DNA from: Sphaerochaeta associata
GTDB lineage: Bacteria > Spirochaetota > Spirochaetia > Sphaerochaetales > Sphaerochaetaceae
Direction of reading: 5' to 3'
Assembly (NCBI RefSeq): GCF_022869165.1
Contig: NZ_CP094929.1
Span: 2,666,001 to 2,730,000 of the forward strand
Length of the DNA: 64,000 bases
Part shown: piece by piece, positions 34,862 to 43,971 of the stretch
How positions within the stretch are numbered: position 1 is the first letter of the stretch
Layout: every line of letters begins with the position of its first letter
Program-made: the position numbers and the translations under genes
The notes under the pieces: generated by a model
Told to the model about the DNA's origin: nothing
Databases searched by the model: none
What the model saw: only the letters and a program-made list of their open reading frames with translations

Positions 34862-36586
34862 ATGAACAAACGCTGGTTACTGCCCATTCTTCTCGTCATT
34901 CTCCTCTTTACCGCCGGCTGCCAAAGCTATACAGCCCGGCAGGGAAAGTCTGCCATAACCATTCCTGCCGCCGACGAGGTGCAGGTGGTCACCAAGTACT
35001 CCACCTTGGAAGCAGAAAGACAAGCAATCCTCGAAGCCGAGCTTGCCAGGCAAGAATTCGAGCAGGAGGCCGAGGCAGCGAGAGTCAAAGCTGAGCAGGA
35101 AGCCTTGAGAGCACAACAGCAACGAGAGGTGGAAGAAAGGCGGCTGCTTGAGCAGCAACAGCTGGAGCAGAGCAGACAGCAGGCATGGGACGAAGCCCAG
35201 GCCACCATTGCCTCGCTGACTGAAAAGAATGCATTACTGGAACAATCCAAGAAGGACCTTGAAAGCCGCCTCGATACAACCCTCCAGGCATTGGCCGCGA
35301 GTAAAGGAGAGTCGGGATCCACCAGCGAACAGCTGGTTTCAACCATGCAGCAACTGGATGACCTGACCCAAGCCTACCAAACCCTTACCTATCATGCGAA
35401 TGAGCTGGAAGGACTGTTGACCGAGCAACAGGTCATCAATCGTGAACTGCAACGCGTGCTCGCCGAAAACGAGGAAGCAAGGCTTGCCAATGAATCATCT
35501 ATGCAGAGCCAGCATGCACTAGAGGTGCAAATCCTGCAGGCAACCATCCAAAATCTCGGAGAAGAGATGGCCATCCTGAAAATCCAGCTGGAAGAGAAAG
35601 CCTCGACCCTGGAAGAGAAACTCAGGCTTGAGCAGGAACGTGAAGCAGAAGCCAAGCGGCTTGCAGAACAAAAGCAACAGGAGCTTGCCCAGCGGGAAGC
35701 CGAACAGCAACGATTGGAGGAAGAGGAGAGAATCAGGGAAGCTGCGCTGCAGGCACAGTATCGACAGATTCCCCCATTGGCTTCCCTCACCTTCCCCAGA
35801 GTATATGCAACCGACACCCCCACCATATTGCTCACAGATCAAAGCCAGTTGCACGTCATGCTGCTCCCCCTCGATGATACCCCTTGGAGTGAGAAGGGTA
35901 TGGCCTTGGAGGTCAAGAACAGCATCAAGGACCTCTCCTATCCTGTGATATTCCTAACAGGTCACATGCAGAATGTCATCGACGTGGTACGAGAGATCGG
36001 AGTGCATGCCGTATTGGTGGACGGGGGAGCCATCATCACCACGCTGCCTATCGTCAGCTCCAGCAAACATGGTGCCAGCGTGCAATTCAGCGAGAAGAAG
36101 ACGCTCAGACTAGCACTCTCCTACCTGCCCGAGTATGAGGTGCTCTCCACCTTCGCATCCGGTGGTGATTGGAAAGCAATCCAAAAGGAGATCACCGGCT
36201 CACGACAGGAGAAGCTGAAAGCTATTATTGGTGAAGGTTCGATCACCGAGCCGACACTCATCGCTTCGAGTCTCTTCGAGCCTTCGCATCAGGATTGGAA
36301 TACCTTCAGTCCGATTACCTATCGGCAAGTCGATTACCTCTGGCCGCTGACCACCCTGCTGGAAGATGAGCAGTTCTACGATGCCTATCGGGCAACGCAC
36401 TTTTCCAGTGCAACCGATGCTGGAAACACATTCCTTAAAGGCAATCTCAAGGAACGTATAGACTATCTGTTCAGCCGCAAGCTGCTTCCTCTCTCCTCCT
36501 CCATGCTTACCATCGGAGGCGAGTCGGTCGCCGATGCGAACGGCATCGCACGCTACGGTCTCGTCGCTTCCTTCCTTGTCCCTTAG
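34862..36586 (+). CDS. Coiled-coil lipoprotein
   Basis: 574 residues. A lipobox-type signal (ILLFTAGC, cysteine at about residue 20) indicates lipid anchoring. Residues roughly 55-300 are a long Glu/Gln/Ala-rich coiled coil with heptads. The C-terminal 270 residues form a globular domain without a motif I recognise (for example VIFLTGHMQNVIDVVREIGVHAVLVDGG). It may bridge the envelope layers or organise an envelope complex; this is inference. It ends by sharing four bases with the convergent membrane-protein gene. Confidence 0.75.
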   Translation: MNKRWLLPILLVILLFTAGCQSYTARQGKSAITIPAADEVQVVTKYSTLEAERQAILEAELARQEFEQEAEAARVKAEQEALRAQQQREVEERRLLEQQQLEQSRQQAWDEAQATIASLTEKNALLEQSKKDLESRLDTTLQALAASKGESGSTSEQLVSTMQQLDDLTQAYQTLTYHANELEGLLTEQQVINRELQRVLAENEEARLANESSMQSQHALEVQILQATIQNLGEEMAILKIQLEEKASTLEEKLRLEQEREAEAKRLAEQKQQELAQREAEQQRLEEEERIREAALQAQYRQIPPLASLTFPRVYATDTPTILLTDQSQLHVMLLPLDDTPWSEKGMALEVKNSIKDLSYPVIFLTGHMQNVIDVVREIGVHAVLVDGGAIITTLPIVSSSKHGASVQFSEKKTLRLALSYLPEYEVLSTFASGGDWKAIQKEITGSRQEKLKAIIGEGSITEPTLIASSLFEPSHQDWNTFSPITYRQVDYLWPLTTLLEDEQFYDAYRATHFSSATDAGNTFLKGNLKERIDYLFSRKLLPLSSSMLTIGGESVADANGIARYGLVASFLVP

Positions 36587-37185
36587 GGTTCGTCCACCAC
36601 GACAGCTTCAGCCTCGATCGTCCGGGTGCTGAACTGTCGGTTGATCTTGCGGATGCGGTACGACCAGAGAATCATACCAAGACCTGTAGCAATAAGCACA
36701 ACCCCGAAGAGCTTTATCAGCATGCTGCCGATTTGCTCGGGGAATACGAACAACAGAACCGCCACGATCAAGGAAAATACACCTTCGGAAAGCAGCCCTG
36801 AAATGGCAATGTCGCTCTTTCTCAAGAGCAGAGCATCAAGGAAGGAGATGACTGCAGAGAATACCAGCTCAACAGCGATGACATACAAGAGAATCTTCCA
36901 GCTCACATCGGCAGCAGCCAAAGGAACAATGACAGCCACCAAGCCCAGCCCCAGACTGATCAGGGCCTTGATGAGTGTAGCGGTCTTTGTCCGCTTACCC
37001 AGGTTGTAGCGTTTCAGTGAAAACAGGGAGGTCAAGCCCGACCCAGCCAAGAACATGCCAAGAATAGAGATGAAAATCCTGATGAATGAGTCCTGTTGGA
37101 ACATCAAGAAAATACCCAGAATGGTAAGCAACGCCCCGAAGAGGGTTGAAAGCATCAAGTGGCGTTTAAGAAAACTATCCTGCAT
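36583..37185 (-). CDS. DUF308/HdeD-like membrane protein
   Basis: 200 residues from the ATG giving MQDSFLKRH, preceded by AAGGAG. Six membrane helices arranged as two-helix repeats (GALLTILGIFLMF, GLVAVIVPLAA, VFPEQIGSMLIKLFGVVLIATGL) match the HdeD/DUF308 pattern. Members have been linked to acid resistance in enterics, but that role is not established here. The stop codon lies inside the last codons of the convergent lipoprotein gene. Confidence 0.75.
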   Translation of the reverse strand: MQDSFLKRHLMLSTLFGALLTILGIFLMFQQDSFIRIFISILGMFLAGSGLTSLFSLKRYNLGKRTKTATLIKALISLGLGLVAVIVPLAAADVSWKILLYVIAVELVFSAVISFLDALLLRKSDIAISGLLSEGVFSLIVAVLLFVFPEQIGSMLIKLFGVVLIATGLGMILWSYRIRKINRQFSTRTIEAEAVVVDEP

Positions 37186-37272
37186 TGACAACTCCTTATT
37201 CCGGTATTGCACCACCGGAGGGTTTTTCTTTATGGTACAGACAAGCACAACCTAAGTAAAGGATGACAGAGC

Positions 37273-37968
37273 ATGTACCGCTATCTTTTCTTTGACGCAG
37301 ATGGAACCTTGTTCGACTTCGAACAGGCTGAGTACCAGGCTTTCGCCCTGATGGCACAAGAGATGGGCCTTCCCATCGAAGGCGAACACTTTTTGCAGTA
37401 CAAAGCCTGCAATGCATCCTGCTGGAAGGAGTTTGAAAGGGGAACGCTGACACTGGATTCGCTGAAGACCAAGCGGTTTGAACGTTTCAGTGCAGAGACC
37501 AACCTCCCTTTGGATCCAGTTTTTGCTTCCCAAAGCTACCAACATCACCTTGCAGCACAGGGCATATTGTTCGACCACAGCCTGCCCGTACTCTCAACTC
37601 TCGTTTCACGGGGCTACACCCTCTTCATCGCAACCAACGGCATCGCCGATGTGCAGTGGGGCCGGTTCAAGAAAAGCGGCATCACACACTTCTTTCAGGA
37701 TATTTTCATCAGCGAGGAGCTTGGCTGCCAGAAACCCGATACCCGGTACTTCACAGCAATGCTGGAACGCTCACAACTGAAGGAAAAGAAACAGCACTGC
37801 CTGATGATCGGAGACAGCCCGGCAAGCGACATACAAGGGGCGGTGGACAGCGGCATCGATTCACTGTGGTACAATCCCCACAACCAGGCACTACCTTCAC
37901 CGCTGAAGGCAACATACACGGTGCATCGGCTTGAGGAGATACTGAACTTGCTTACAAAGCCTGTTTAA
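37273..37968 (+). CDS. YjjG-type HAD nucleotidase
   Basis: 231 residues with the four HAD motifs: FDADGTLFDF (nucleophile Asp), ATNG, the lysine in CQKPDTRYF, and GDSPASDIQGA. The cap sequence and length match YjjG, a noncanonical pyrimidine nucleotidase that dephosphorylates dUMP-type nucleotides. Other small phosphates are possible. Its last 17 bases overlap the end of the convergent FKBP gene. Confidence 0.85.
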   Translation: MYRYLFFDADGTLFDFEQAEYQAFALMAQEMGLPIEGEHFLQYKACNASCWKEFERGTLTLDSLKTKRFERFSAETNLPLDPVFASQSYQHHLAAQGILFDHSLPVLSTLVSRGYTLFIATNGIADVQWGRFKKSGITHFFQDIFISEELGCQKPDTRYFTAMLERSQLKEKKQHCLMIGDSPASDIQGAVDSGIDSLWYNPHNQALPSPLKATYTVHRLEEILNLLTKPV

Positions 37969-38737
37969 TCGCCTTAAGTTCGACTTCCACAATCAAAAGG
38001 GTGTTGGGTTCAATGGTTTGCGTCCCGTCCTTCCCATAGGCAAGGTCTGGATGAATCCAGAAACGATATTTGGAGCCGACGTTCATGAGCTTCACCCCTT
38101 CGATGAATCCCGGTACCATGATCGCCTTCAACTGGAATGTTGAACTCTGAGAACGTTCATAGCTGCTGTCGATTATCCTGCCATTGGAAAGCATGATCTG
38201 GTAATCGACTTCGACAATGCTCTCCTCGGTGGGCATATCACCCTGCCCTTCAGCCAATACCTCATATTGCAGACCTGACTCCGTGGAATTGACTTTCTCT
38301 CGAGTGGCGTTGTTTGCAAGGAAATCCTCGGCGGTTTTCAGATTCTTTTCGGCAAGGACTTCAAGCTCCTGCTGGGCTATCTGAAGCATGTTGGTCTGCA
38401 CTTCATACAGGATTTGGCTCATCTCCTCCTGGGAGAAGAACCCTTTCTGCTTTGCTGAATCCAAGGCACCCTTGGCGAAATACGAAGCATCCAGATTGCC
38501 AAAGCCCTGCTGTTGCAGTGTTGCATAGAGCATATACCCGTAGGTGTAGCTGAAGCGGTCATCCAAATCGACAGGCTTGATCAGGTCATTGATGAGATCA
38601 GTCTCTCGTATGATCGGTTTCTGAGTTGCAGCGGGTACACTCGGCGGTGCAACCTGGGGAACATCCTCTTTGGAACAACCGATAAGCAGGAGCATCAAGA
38701 GATAGGGTGCGAGGCGCACGGCCATATAATTCTTCAC
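37952..38737 (-). CDS. FKBP-type peptidyl-prolyl isomerase lipoprotein
   Basis: 261 residues from a GTG with GGAAGGA at good spacing; an upstream ATG adds residues without a signal. The start is a lipoprotein signal ending in LLLIGC. Residues about 60-150 resemble the FKBP N-terminal dimerisation domain (FSYTYGYMLYATLQQQG), and the C-terminal domain is FKBP: VEVDYQIML, VPGFIEGVKLMNVGSKYRFWIHPDLAYG. It should assist folding of exported proteins in the periplasm. Confidence 0.9.
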   Translation of the reverse strand: MKNYMAVRLAPYLLMLLLIGCSKEDVPQVAPPSVPAATQKPIIRETDLINDLIKPVDLDDRFSYTYGYMLYATLQQQGFGNLDASYFAKGALDSAKQKGFFSQEEMSQILYEVQTNMLQIAQQELEVLAEKNLKTAEDFLANNATREKVNSTESGLQYEVLAEGQGDMPTEESIVEVDYQIMLSNGRIIDSSYERSQSSTFQLKAIMVPGFIEGVKLMNVGSKYRFWIHPDLAYGKDGTQTIEPNTLLIVEVELKAIKQAL

Positions 38738-38790
38738 GGTTTGTCCTTCCGTTTTACATGATTTACCCCCCACCTTTCCATAAGGAAAGA

Positions 38791-38823
38791 AAAAGGCTCT
38801 TCAGTCACCCCAAGATGAAGAGG
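38791..38823 (-). terminator. Terminator of the leftward fumarase operon
   Basis: On the minus strand CTCTTCA and TGAAGAG form a stem around a 12-base loop, followed by GCC and TTTTTCTTT. It stands about 80 bases after the fumarase beta stop and is a standard factor-independent terminator. Confidence 0.7.
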
Positions 38824-38900
38824 CTTGCAAGGGAGGCTTGCATACAGGAAACTGTACCCCACCTCCAACGAAACGTCCAGTAAAAAGAATGTAAACTAGA

Positions 38901-39425
38901 CTAATAAGCGAAAACACTCCCCTGTTGGCTATCAATGGCCACGATGGCGGGGAATTTTTCAACCTCCAGAAGTAAAAGAGCTTCCGGCCCGAGGTGTTCG
39001 AATGCGATTATTCGGGCGGACTTCACCGTAGAGGCATAAAGTGCCCCACATCCACCGAAGGCCTGAAGGTATACAGCCTTGTTTCGCCTGATGGCATCAA
39101 CCACACTCTGGCTGCGCGGTCCTTTTCCGATCATGACTTTCAAGCCATGATCAAGCAACAGTGGCGAGAAAGGGTCCATTCTCGCGCTGGTGGTTGGTCC
39201 GCAGGAACCGATCACCTTCCCTTCGGGAGCAGGCGAAGGACCCATATAATAGATGGCCTCTCCTTCAAGTGAAAACGGGAGGTCCTCATTGCGCTGAATG
39301 CATTCAAAGAGCAGACTGTGAACCTGGTCACGTCCCACATAGAGTTTTCCGGTTAAAAGGACCTGATCATATGCCTTCAGGCTGGCAATGTCTCCCTCGG
39401 AGAGCGGAAGCTGCAGTTCACGCAT
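38901..39425 (-). CDS. Class I fumarate hydratase, beta subunit
   Basis: 174 residues. It holds GKLYVGRDQVH, the conserved GPTTSARMD and VMIGKG, FGGCGALYA and a C-terminal FPAIVAIDSQG, all typical of the C-terminal half of iron-sulfur fumarase/tartrate dehydratase. With the alpha subunit it interconverts malate and fumarate; tartrate dehydratase is the alternative. It overlaps the alpha gene by eight bases and ends the long leftward chain at a terminator. Confidence 0.92.
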   Translation of the reverse strand: MRELQLPLSEGDIASLKAYDQVLLTGKLYVGRDQVHSLLFECIQRNEDLPFSLEGEAIYYMGPSPAPEGKVIGSCGPTTSARMDPFSPLLLDHGLKVMIGKGPRSQSVVDAIRRNKAVYLQAFGGCGALYASTVKSARIIAFEHLGPEALLLLEVEKFPAIVAIDSQQGSVFAY

Positions 39426-40263
39426 CCTCTCCCTCCTTCCATTCTACGACAGCCTTTCGGTCGGCCCAACAGTTGATCGATACGGCAAGAGGAAGACCTG
39501 CTATGTGGGTGCTCTCCTCTTCAATGGCGACATGCAAGGCCGTGATGGATCCCCCGAGCCCGCCGCTGCCGATGCCCAGGCTCTGGATTGCGGCGAGTAT
39601 GTCCTGTTCCAACTTAGCATACCGCGGATCACTGTGAGAGAGACGAACGTCACGAAGCAGGGCGCGTTTGCTCAGGTATGCCGCCCTATCCATCGTGCCT
39701 CCCAACCCCACTCCGACAAAAATCGGCGGGCAGGGTTTACCTCCGGCCGTCTTGACTATCTGCTTGACTGCCTCCACTACCGCTTCTTTGCCGCCGGTGG
39801 GATTGAGCATCCTTACCGAGCTGCAGTTCTCACTGCCGAAGCCCTTGAGGAGAATCCGGATCTGAAGACCGTTGCCGTCGACACTGTTCCACCAGATGAC
39901 CGGCGGCAGATTGGTTTGCGTGTTGATTCGGTCGAAAACCGGCTCCTTAACAATCGAGCGACGGAAATACGCCTGCTCCACCGCCATACTGCAGCCTTCC
40001 ATAATGGATGCTTCAATCTCTCTGAGAGAGAGGGGACAGCTTCGCCCCACATCTGCAAAGACCAACAACAGCCCGGTATCCTGACACATCGGCAACCCGG
40101 TTTCCTTTGCAAGCGCAAGGTTTTTCAGAATTGCCTGCAGCACAGCCTTGGGCGCCTCGAACTGTTCCCTCTCAAATGCCGTTTGGATGGCAGCGAGCAC
40201 ATCCTCATCCAGTTCCACCACAGCATGCTTGAGAGCGTCTCGTATGCGTTCAGCGAGTTTCAT
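39418..40263 (-). CDS. Class I fumarate hydratase, alpha subunit
   Basis: 281 residues from the ATG giving MKLAERIRD; upstream sequence in this frame overlaps the VanZ gene. It contains MCQDTGLLLVFADVG, TNLPPVIWW, and VGVGLGGTMDRAAYLSKRALLRD, with the cysteines that hold the [4Fe-4S] cluster. It forms the catalytic subunit with the beta protein. Fumarase without a visible full citrate cycle in the window fits a fermentative or reductive branch to fumarate; the wider pathway cannot be seen. Confidence 0.92.
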   Translation of the reverse strand: MKLAERIRDALKHAVVELDEDVLAAIQTAFEREQFEAPKAVLQAILKNLALAKETGLPMCQDTGLLLVFADVGRSCPLSLREIEASIMEGCSMAVEQAYFRRSIVKEPVFDRINTQTNLPPVIWWNSVDGNGLQIRILLKGFGSENCSSVRMLNPTGGKEAVVEAVKQIVKTAGGKPCPPIFVGVGLGGTMDRAAYLSKRALLRDVRLSHSDPRYAKLEQDILAAIQSLGIGSGGLGGSITALHVAIEEESTHIAGLPLAVSINCWADRKAVVEWKEGEDA

Positions 40264-40762
40264 CCATCTCATCCTTCCAATTCGGATCATAAAGCCACGG
40301 GCGGTCGGTAAAATAGGATCCGACCAGCTTGAGAAACAGGAGGACCACCGCAACACCGACCACCAGACCCATGAAATCGGCGGCCAGGTCGAGCCACTCA
40401 CGTGTCCTTCCAAACCGTGGTTGCAGCAACTCCACCACTCCGCCGAGAATCAGGCCTGTCACCAAGGTGTACATGATCGACCGCCCCGCCCAACTGGTGA
40501 TATGCAAGGTTGAGTGAACCTTTGTCCGGGACTTGCGTTGCTTGCCTGAGCCTGGTATCTGCAGTGTCGCCAAAAAGAAGGAGAACCCAAAGGCTGCATA
40601 AGCCGCCATATGGTCGCCCTTATCGGCAAACGGTATCCAAGAGATGTTTGGATAGGTCTCCTTGGGCATGAAGGAAAACACCATGATGAGGCTGACCACT
40701 AAAAGCGTGAGTACAATACCTGTTATTCGGACTATCCTTTGCAATGGAATCCTTCCACTCAT
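40250..40762 (-). CDS. VanZ-like membrane protein
   Basis: 170 residues with four to five helices and the VanZ-family core FADKGDHMAAYAAFGF, followed by GGVVELLQPRFGRTREWLDLAADFMGLVVG. The first Asp-Lys-xxH-based motif and the second ExxQ...D-x2-D motif are family hallmarks. Function is unknown outside the teicoplanin-resistance VanZ. It overlaps the fumarase alpha gene and shares ATGA with the radical SAM gene upstream. Confidence 0.82.
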   Translation of the reverse strand: MSGRIPLQRIVRITGIVLTLLVVSLIMVFSFMPKETYPNISWIPFADKGDHMAAYAAFGFSFFLATLQIPGSGKQRKSRTKVHSTLHITSWAGRSIMYTLVTGLILGGVVELLQPRFGRTREWLDLAADFMGLVVGVAVVLLFLKLVGSYFTDRPWLYDPNWKDEMDETR

Positions 40763-41754
40763 ACCAAATCCCCTTGTACCCAGCCATGTGTTTGCATACT
40801 ACGCGTTACCTGTTCAAGAAACTGGTGCTTATCAGGAAACGACCGAGGAGAAACACGTCTATGACTAGGAGTTTCGCACATCATCCGCTCGATGACAACC
40901 GAGCCCTCCAGATGCCGGAGAAAGAAAATACAATCACTGACATGACGTTTCAGTGAAGCAGTACACACCTCTCCCTGCCGATGCCAAGCATCCAAGCGCG
41001 TCCCCGTACAGACATGCAGGTTATGGATTTTCACTGCATCACTGTGCACCCGATTAACCAACCTTGCCGTTGCAAGATAGTCATCACGTCCTTCATACGG
41101 GAGTCCAAGCATCACATGAGTACAAACACCGATACTGCGCAAATGTAACGCTTCTACTGCACGAATATAACATTCTGTGTCATGATTTCGCCCCAAAAGG
41201 TCCAGACTGCACTGGTTTGCACTCTCCAGACCAATCTCAACCCAGACCTTTTCCACTTGGTCGGTGTACGATGCCAACAGCTCAACAACCTGCTCGGACA
41301 AACAGTCGGGACGGGTGGAGACGATGAACTCCACGAATGGGCCGCAGGTCAAAGCGGCATCGAACAACGCCTTTAGGTTCTCGATGCTGTCGTAGGTATT
41401 GGTATAGGACTGAAAGTAAAGGCTGAATCGCTGGGCTTTATATCGTCGCTTTACAAAAGCCTTACCCCGCTCGATCTGGGATTGAATGAGACCGATCCGC
41501 TCTCCAAGCGATTTGGTTGCAACATTGCTCGCACAGGCAACGTCATCGCCGGTAAAACCCAATCTGCTCAAGGCGTGTTCTTCGGTGCGATGATAGACAG
41601 CCGAGCTCCCTCTTCCATCGCAAAAGGCACAGCCGCCTGTTCCATCACTATGGCGGTTCGGACACGAAAAGAGTGCATCAACCCCAATTCGATAGACACG
41701 ACTTCCATACACACTGCCAAGGTGTCGTGCATAGCTTTGATACGGGAGCTCCAT
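40759..41754 (-). CDS. Radical SAM protein of the YhcC/TIGR01212 type
   Basis: 331 residues. The N-terminal YGSRVYRIGVDALFSCPNR and GCAFCDGRGSS give the family cysteine set (C-x8-12-C-x2-C), and ESANQCSLDLLGRNHD with later MLGLPYEGRDDY matches the YhcC group. It uses a [4Fe-4S] cluster and S-adenosylmethionine; substrate unknown, with an RNA-modification role often proposed. The ATG shares one base with the TGA of the patatin gene (TGATG). Confidence 0.88.
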   Translation of the reverse strand: MELPYQSYARHLGSVYGSRVYRIGVDALFSCPNRHSDGTGGCAFCDGRGSSAVYHRTEEHALSRLGFTGDDVACASNVATKSLGERIGLIQSQIERGKAFVKRRYKAQRFSLYFQSYTNTYDSIENLKALFDAALTCGPFVEFIVSTRPDCLSEQVVELLASYTDQVEKVWVEIGLESANQCSLDLLGRNHDTECYIRAVEALHLRSIGVCTHVMLGLPYEGRDDYLATARLVNRVHSDAVKIHNLHVCTGTRLDAWHRQGEVCTASLKRHVSDCIFFLRHLEGSVVIERMMCETPSHRRVSPRSFPDKHQFLEQVTRSMQTHGWVQGDLV

Positions 41755-43967
41755 CAATACACTCCGACAGCGATGGTAACAAAACCCCCCAGACTGGCTC
41801 CGAAACTGAGCAGAACCTCCCCAAGGGGTGCCACCAGGCCCAGAACAACACCCAATCCCATATCCCAGACCATAGTGGAGAAGTAGCTGTCATCGGCAGG
41901 AGGAATGGCTGTATAAGGGTCGTAGGAGTCAAAGAAGCCGGTGCGCAAAATGACCTTGCAATAGGTGGGGTATCCAAGAACTTCGCTCAGGCGATGCTGC
42001 CAACTCAGTCCTGCATAGAGTGCATCACGTTTGAGTGACAGGGGGCTGTACCCGGGAATTCCTTCGACGATTCCCAGATCGGCGTAACTGTCAAGCAGGG
42101 GGAACGGCCTGCGGATCAGGGAGAGATGCAGGTCATACCCAAGGCTGTCCAGGTAGGAGAGGGCAAACCTCTGGTTCCATCCAAAGCGCATGCTGCTCAG
42201 CATTTGACCTAAATACCCGATGGAAAGAAGCGCATCCAACCTGATTCCGCTGGGAGTAAAACGGCTTCGCAGGCTGTTGTACAGCAAGCTTGCCTCCAAT
42301 TCGGGAAAAGCGAGGAATGCATCGGGGAACTGGTTGTCGTGCAGTGAGACAAGGTGGTAGGACCCGACAAGTGAAGCCAGGCCGTATTCATTGAAACGGA
42401 GGTCCAGACAAAGATCGGCGTGGAAAGCCCGATCCAAAGGGGCTGTTCTGGCCGCGTTCACCACCGTACTCTTGGTGCTCAAGCTACCGCTGCCGTAGAA
42501 CAGACCGAGTTTTACATCGACCTGCCCCCAGCTGGTAAACGCAAACGGATAACTCAGGGCTATCTGCATGCTGGTCTTCTGGCCCAAGGTTGCATTGAGC
42601 AATAAGGAAAGCTCGCTATTCCAAAAGTCGTTGAGATATGCGTCAAGGAACACATCCGCTCTGTACCAAGCCAGCGAGGAGGGCAAGGCGTTGGAAAAGC
42701 CTGCGTCGCTTTGCAGGCCGAGACTTATGTTGCGATTGCGCTTCTCAAAACCACGACCTGATATCAACAGCGTACCATCAAGGGCCATTTCGTACGAGAG
42801 GCTTGCAAGCCCATTGGCCTTTCGGATTTCCCGAAGCTTCAGGTTGAGCTCTTCGGCGGTCTGCTTGTTGAGCTTCCGTCCCAAAAAGGAAGCAAACTGA
42901 CTCGTATGCGGCATACGATGGTCTTTATTGAGTGAAATATCCTGGATGGCAATCTGCAGGATGGTAGGGACCGAGAGCAAATCATACGCACCATCGCGGT
43001 TGCTGTCCAAAACAGACAAGGTACGGGTTTCCCCTAATCGCCGGGCCAAAGCTGAAAGCTCATCCTGTTTCTCCTGCACAGCCAGCCTGCCTCGCTCGAT
43101 GATCAGGTCGGTGTTGGTGAAGTCCAGTGCATTGATGTCTCTCAGGTCGGGGAAGATCAGTAGGTCCGCCAGTTGATGCTGCACCGCAGCCTTCTCCTGG
43201 GTGACCAAGATAACCGTCTGCATCGCCATCGCCGATAGGCTCTCCAGCTGCTCGTAGGTTTGCAGCTGCATGGCGTTCACGTCGCTGGCGATGACGATAT
43301 CGGCACCCAACGAGCGGGCCAGGGCGATGGGGAGGTTGTCCACCACTCCTCCGTCAACCACCAATCGGTCGTCCTCATACGGATAGGGGGAGAACACCAA
43401 GGGAATGGAAATACTGCTTCGGATGGCACTGACAAGGGAACCCGACTCGTGTACGATGCGCTCTCCGGTCACCGCATCGGCGGATACACAACGGAATGGA
43501 ATCGGCAAATCGTCGAAATCGATGGTGTTGGGGTACTTGGAAAAAAGATAGCCCAGCAGCTCAAGTATCTTCTGGTCGCCGATCAGGGAGGGGGCGTCAC
43601 CGAAGGCTGAGTCACTGAATCCAAGGGAGAAGACATGGTCATGCATATAGGAGAACGCAGTGTCCTGAACACGAACTGAATCAAGTGCGGGTTCGGAGAA
43701 CAGCCCAACCATATCGGTTTCATCGAGAAGCCTCAGGATATCCTTGGGAGAGTACCCGCTGCTGTACAGCCCCCCAACAAGCGAACCCATGCTGGTTCCC
43801 AGCACCATGTCGATGGGGATCCCCTCTTCTTCAAGCGCCTGCAGCACGGCTATGTGTGCAAGCCCGCGTGCACCACCGCCGCTGAGGACGAGGGCGACTT
43901 TCGGTCTGGAAGCGCTGAGAGGAATACATGCAAGCACCAAAAGTACCAACAACAGTGCTCTCTTCAT
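41754..43967 (-). CDS. Patatin-like phospholipase with C-terminal beta-barrel (type Vd autotransporter-like)
   Basis: 737 residues from the ATG giving MKRALLLV. A signal peptide ends near PLSAS. The patatin domain follows with SGGGARGLAHIAVL (oxyanion hole), GTSMGSLVGGLY (catalytic Ser) and DGGVVDNLP (catalytic Asp). The C-terminal 350 residues show a POTRA-like segment and many alternating strands like a BamA/Omp85 barrel, ending in TIAVGVY. This is the PlpD layout of the type Vd secretion system, with a surface-exposed or periplasmic lipase. It lies four bases after fmt in a leftward chain. Confidence 0.88.
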   Translation of the reverse strand: MKRALLLVLLVLACIPLSASRPKVALVLSGGGARGLAHIAVLQALEEEGIPIDMVLGTSMGSLVGGLYSSGYSPKDILRLLDETDMVGLFSEPALDSVRVQDTAFSYMHDHVFSLGFSDSAFGDAPSLIGDQKILELLGYLFSKYPNTIDFDDLPIPFRCVSADAVTGERIVHESGSLVSAIRSSISIPLVFSPYPYEDDRLVVDGGVVDNLPIALARSLGADIVIASDVNAMQLQTYEQLESLSAMAMQTVILVTQEKAAVQHQLADLLIFPDLRDINALDFTNTDLIIERGRLAVQEKQDELSALARRLGETRTLSVLDSNRDGAYDLLSVPTILQIAIQDISLNKDHRMPHTSQFASFLGRKLNKQTAEELNLKLREIRKANGLASLSYEMALDGTLLISGRGFEKRNRNISLGLQSDAGFSNALPSSLAWYRADVFLDAYLNDFWNSELSLLLNATLGQKTSMQIALSYPFAFTSWGQVDVKLGLFYGSGSLSTKSTVVNAARTAPLDRAFHADLCLDLRFNEYGLASLVGSYHLVSLHDNQFPDAFLAFPELEASLLYNSLRSRFTPSGIRLDALLSIGYLGQMLSSMRFGWNQRFALSYLDSLGYDLHLSLIRRPFPLLDSYADLGIVEGIPGYSPLSLKRDALYAGLSWQHRLSEVLGYPTYCKVILRTGFFDSYDPYTAIPPADDSYFSTMVWDMGLGVVLGLVAPLGEVLLSFGASLGGFVTIAVGVY

Positions 43968-43971
43968 GATC

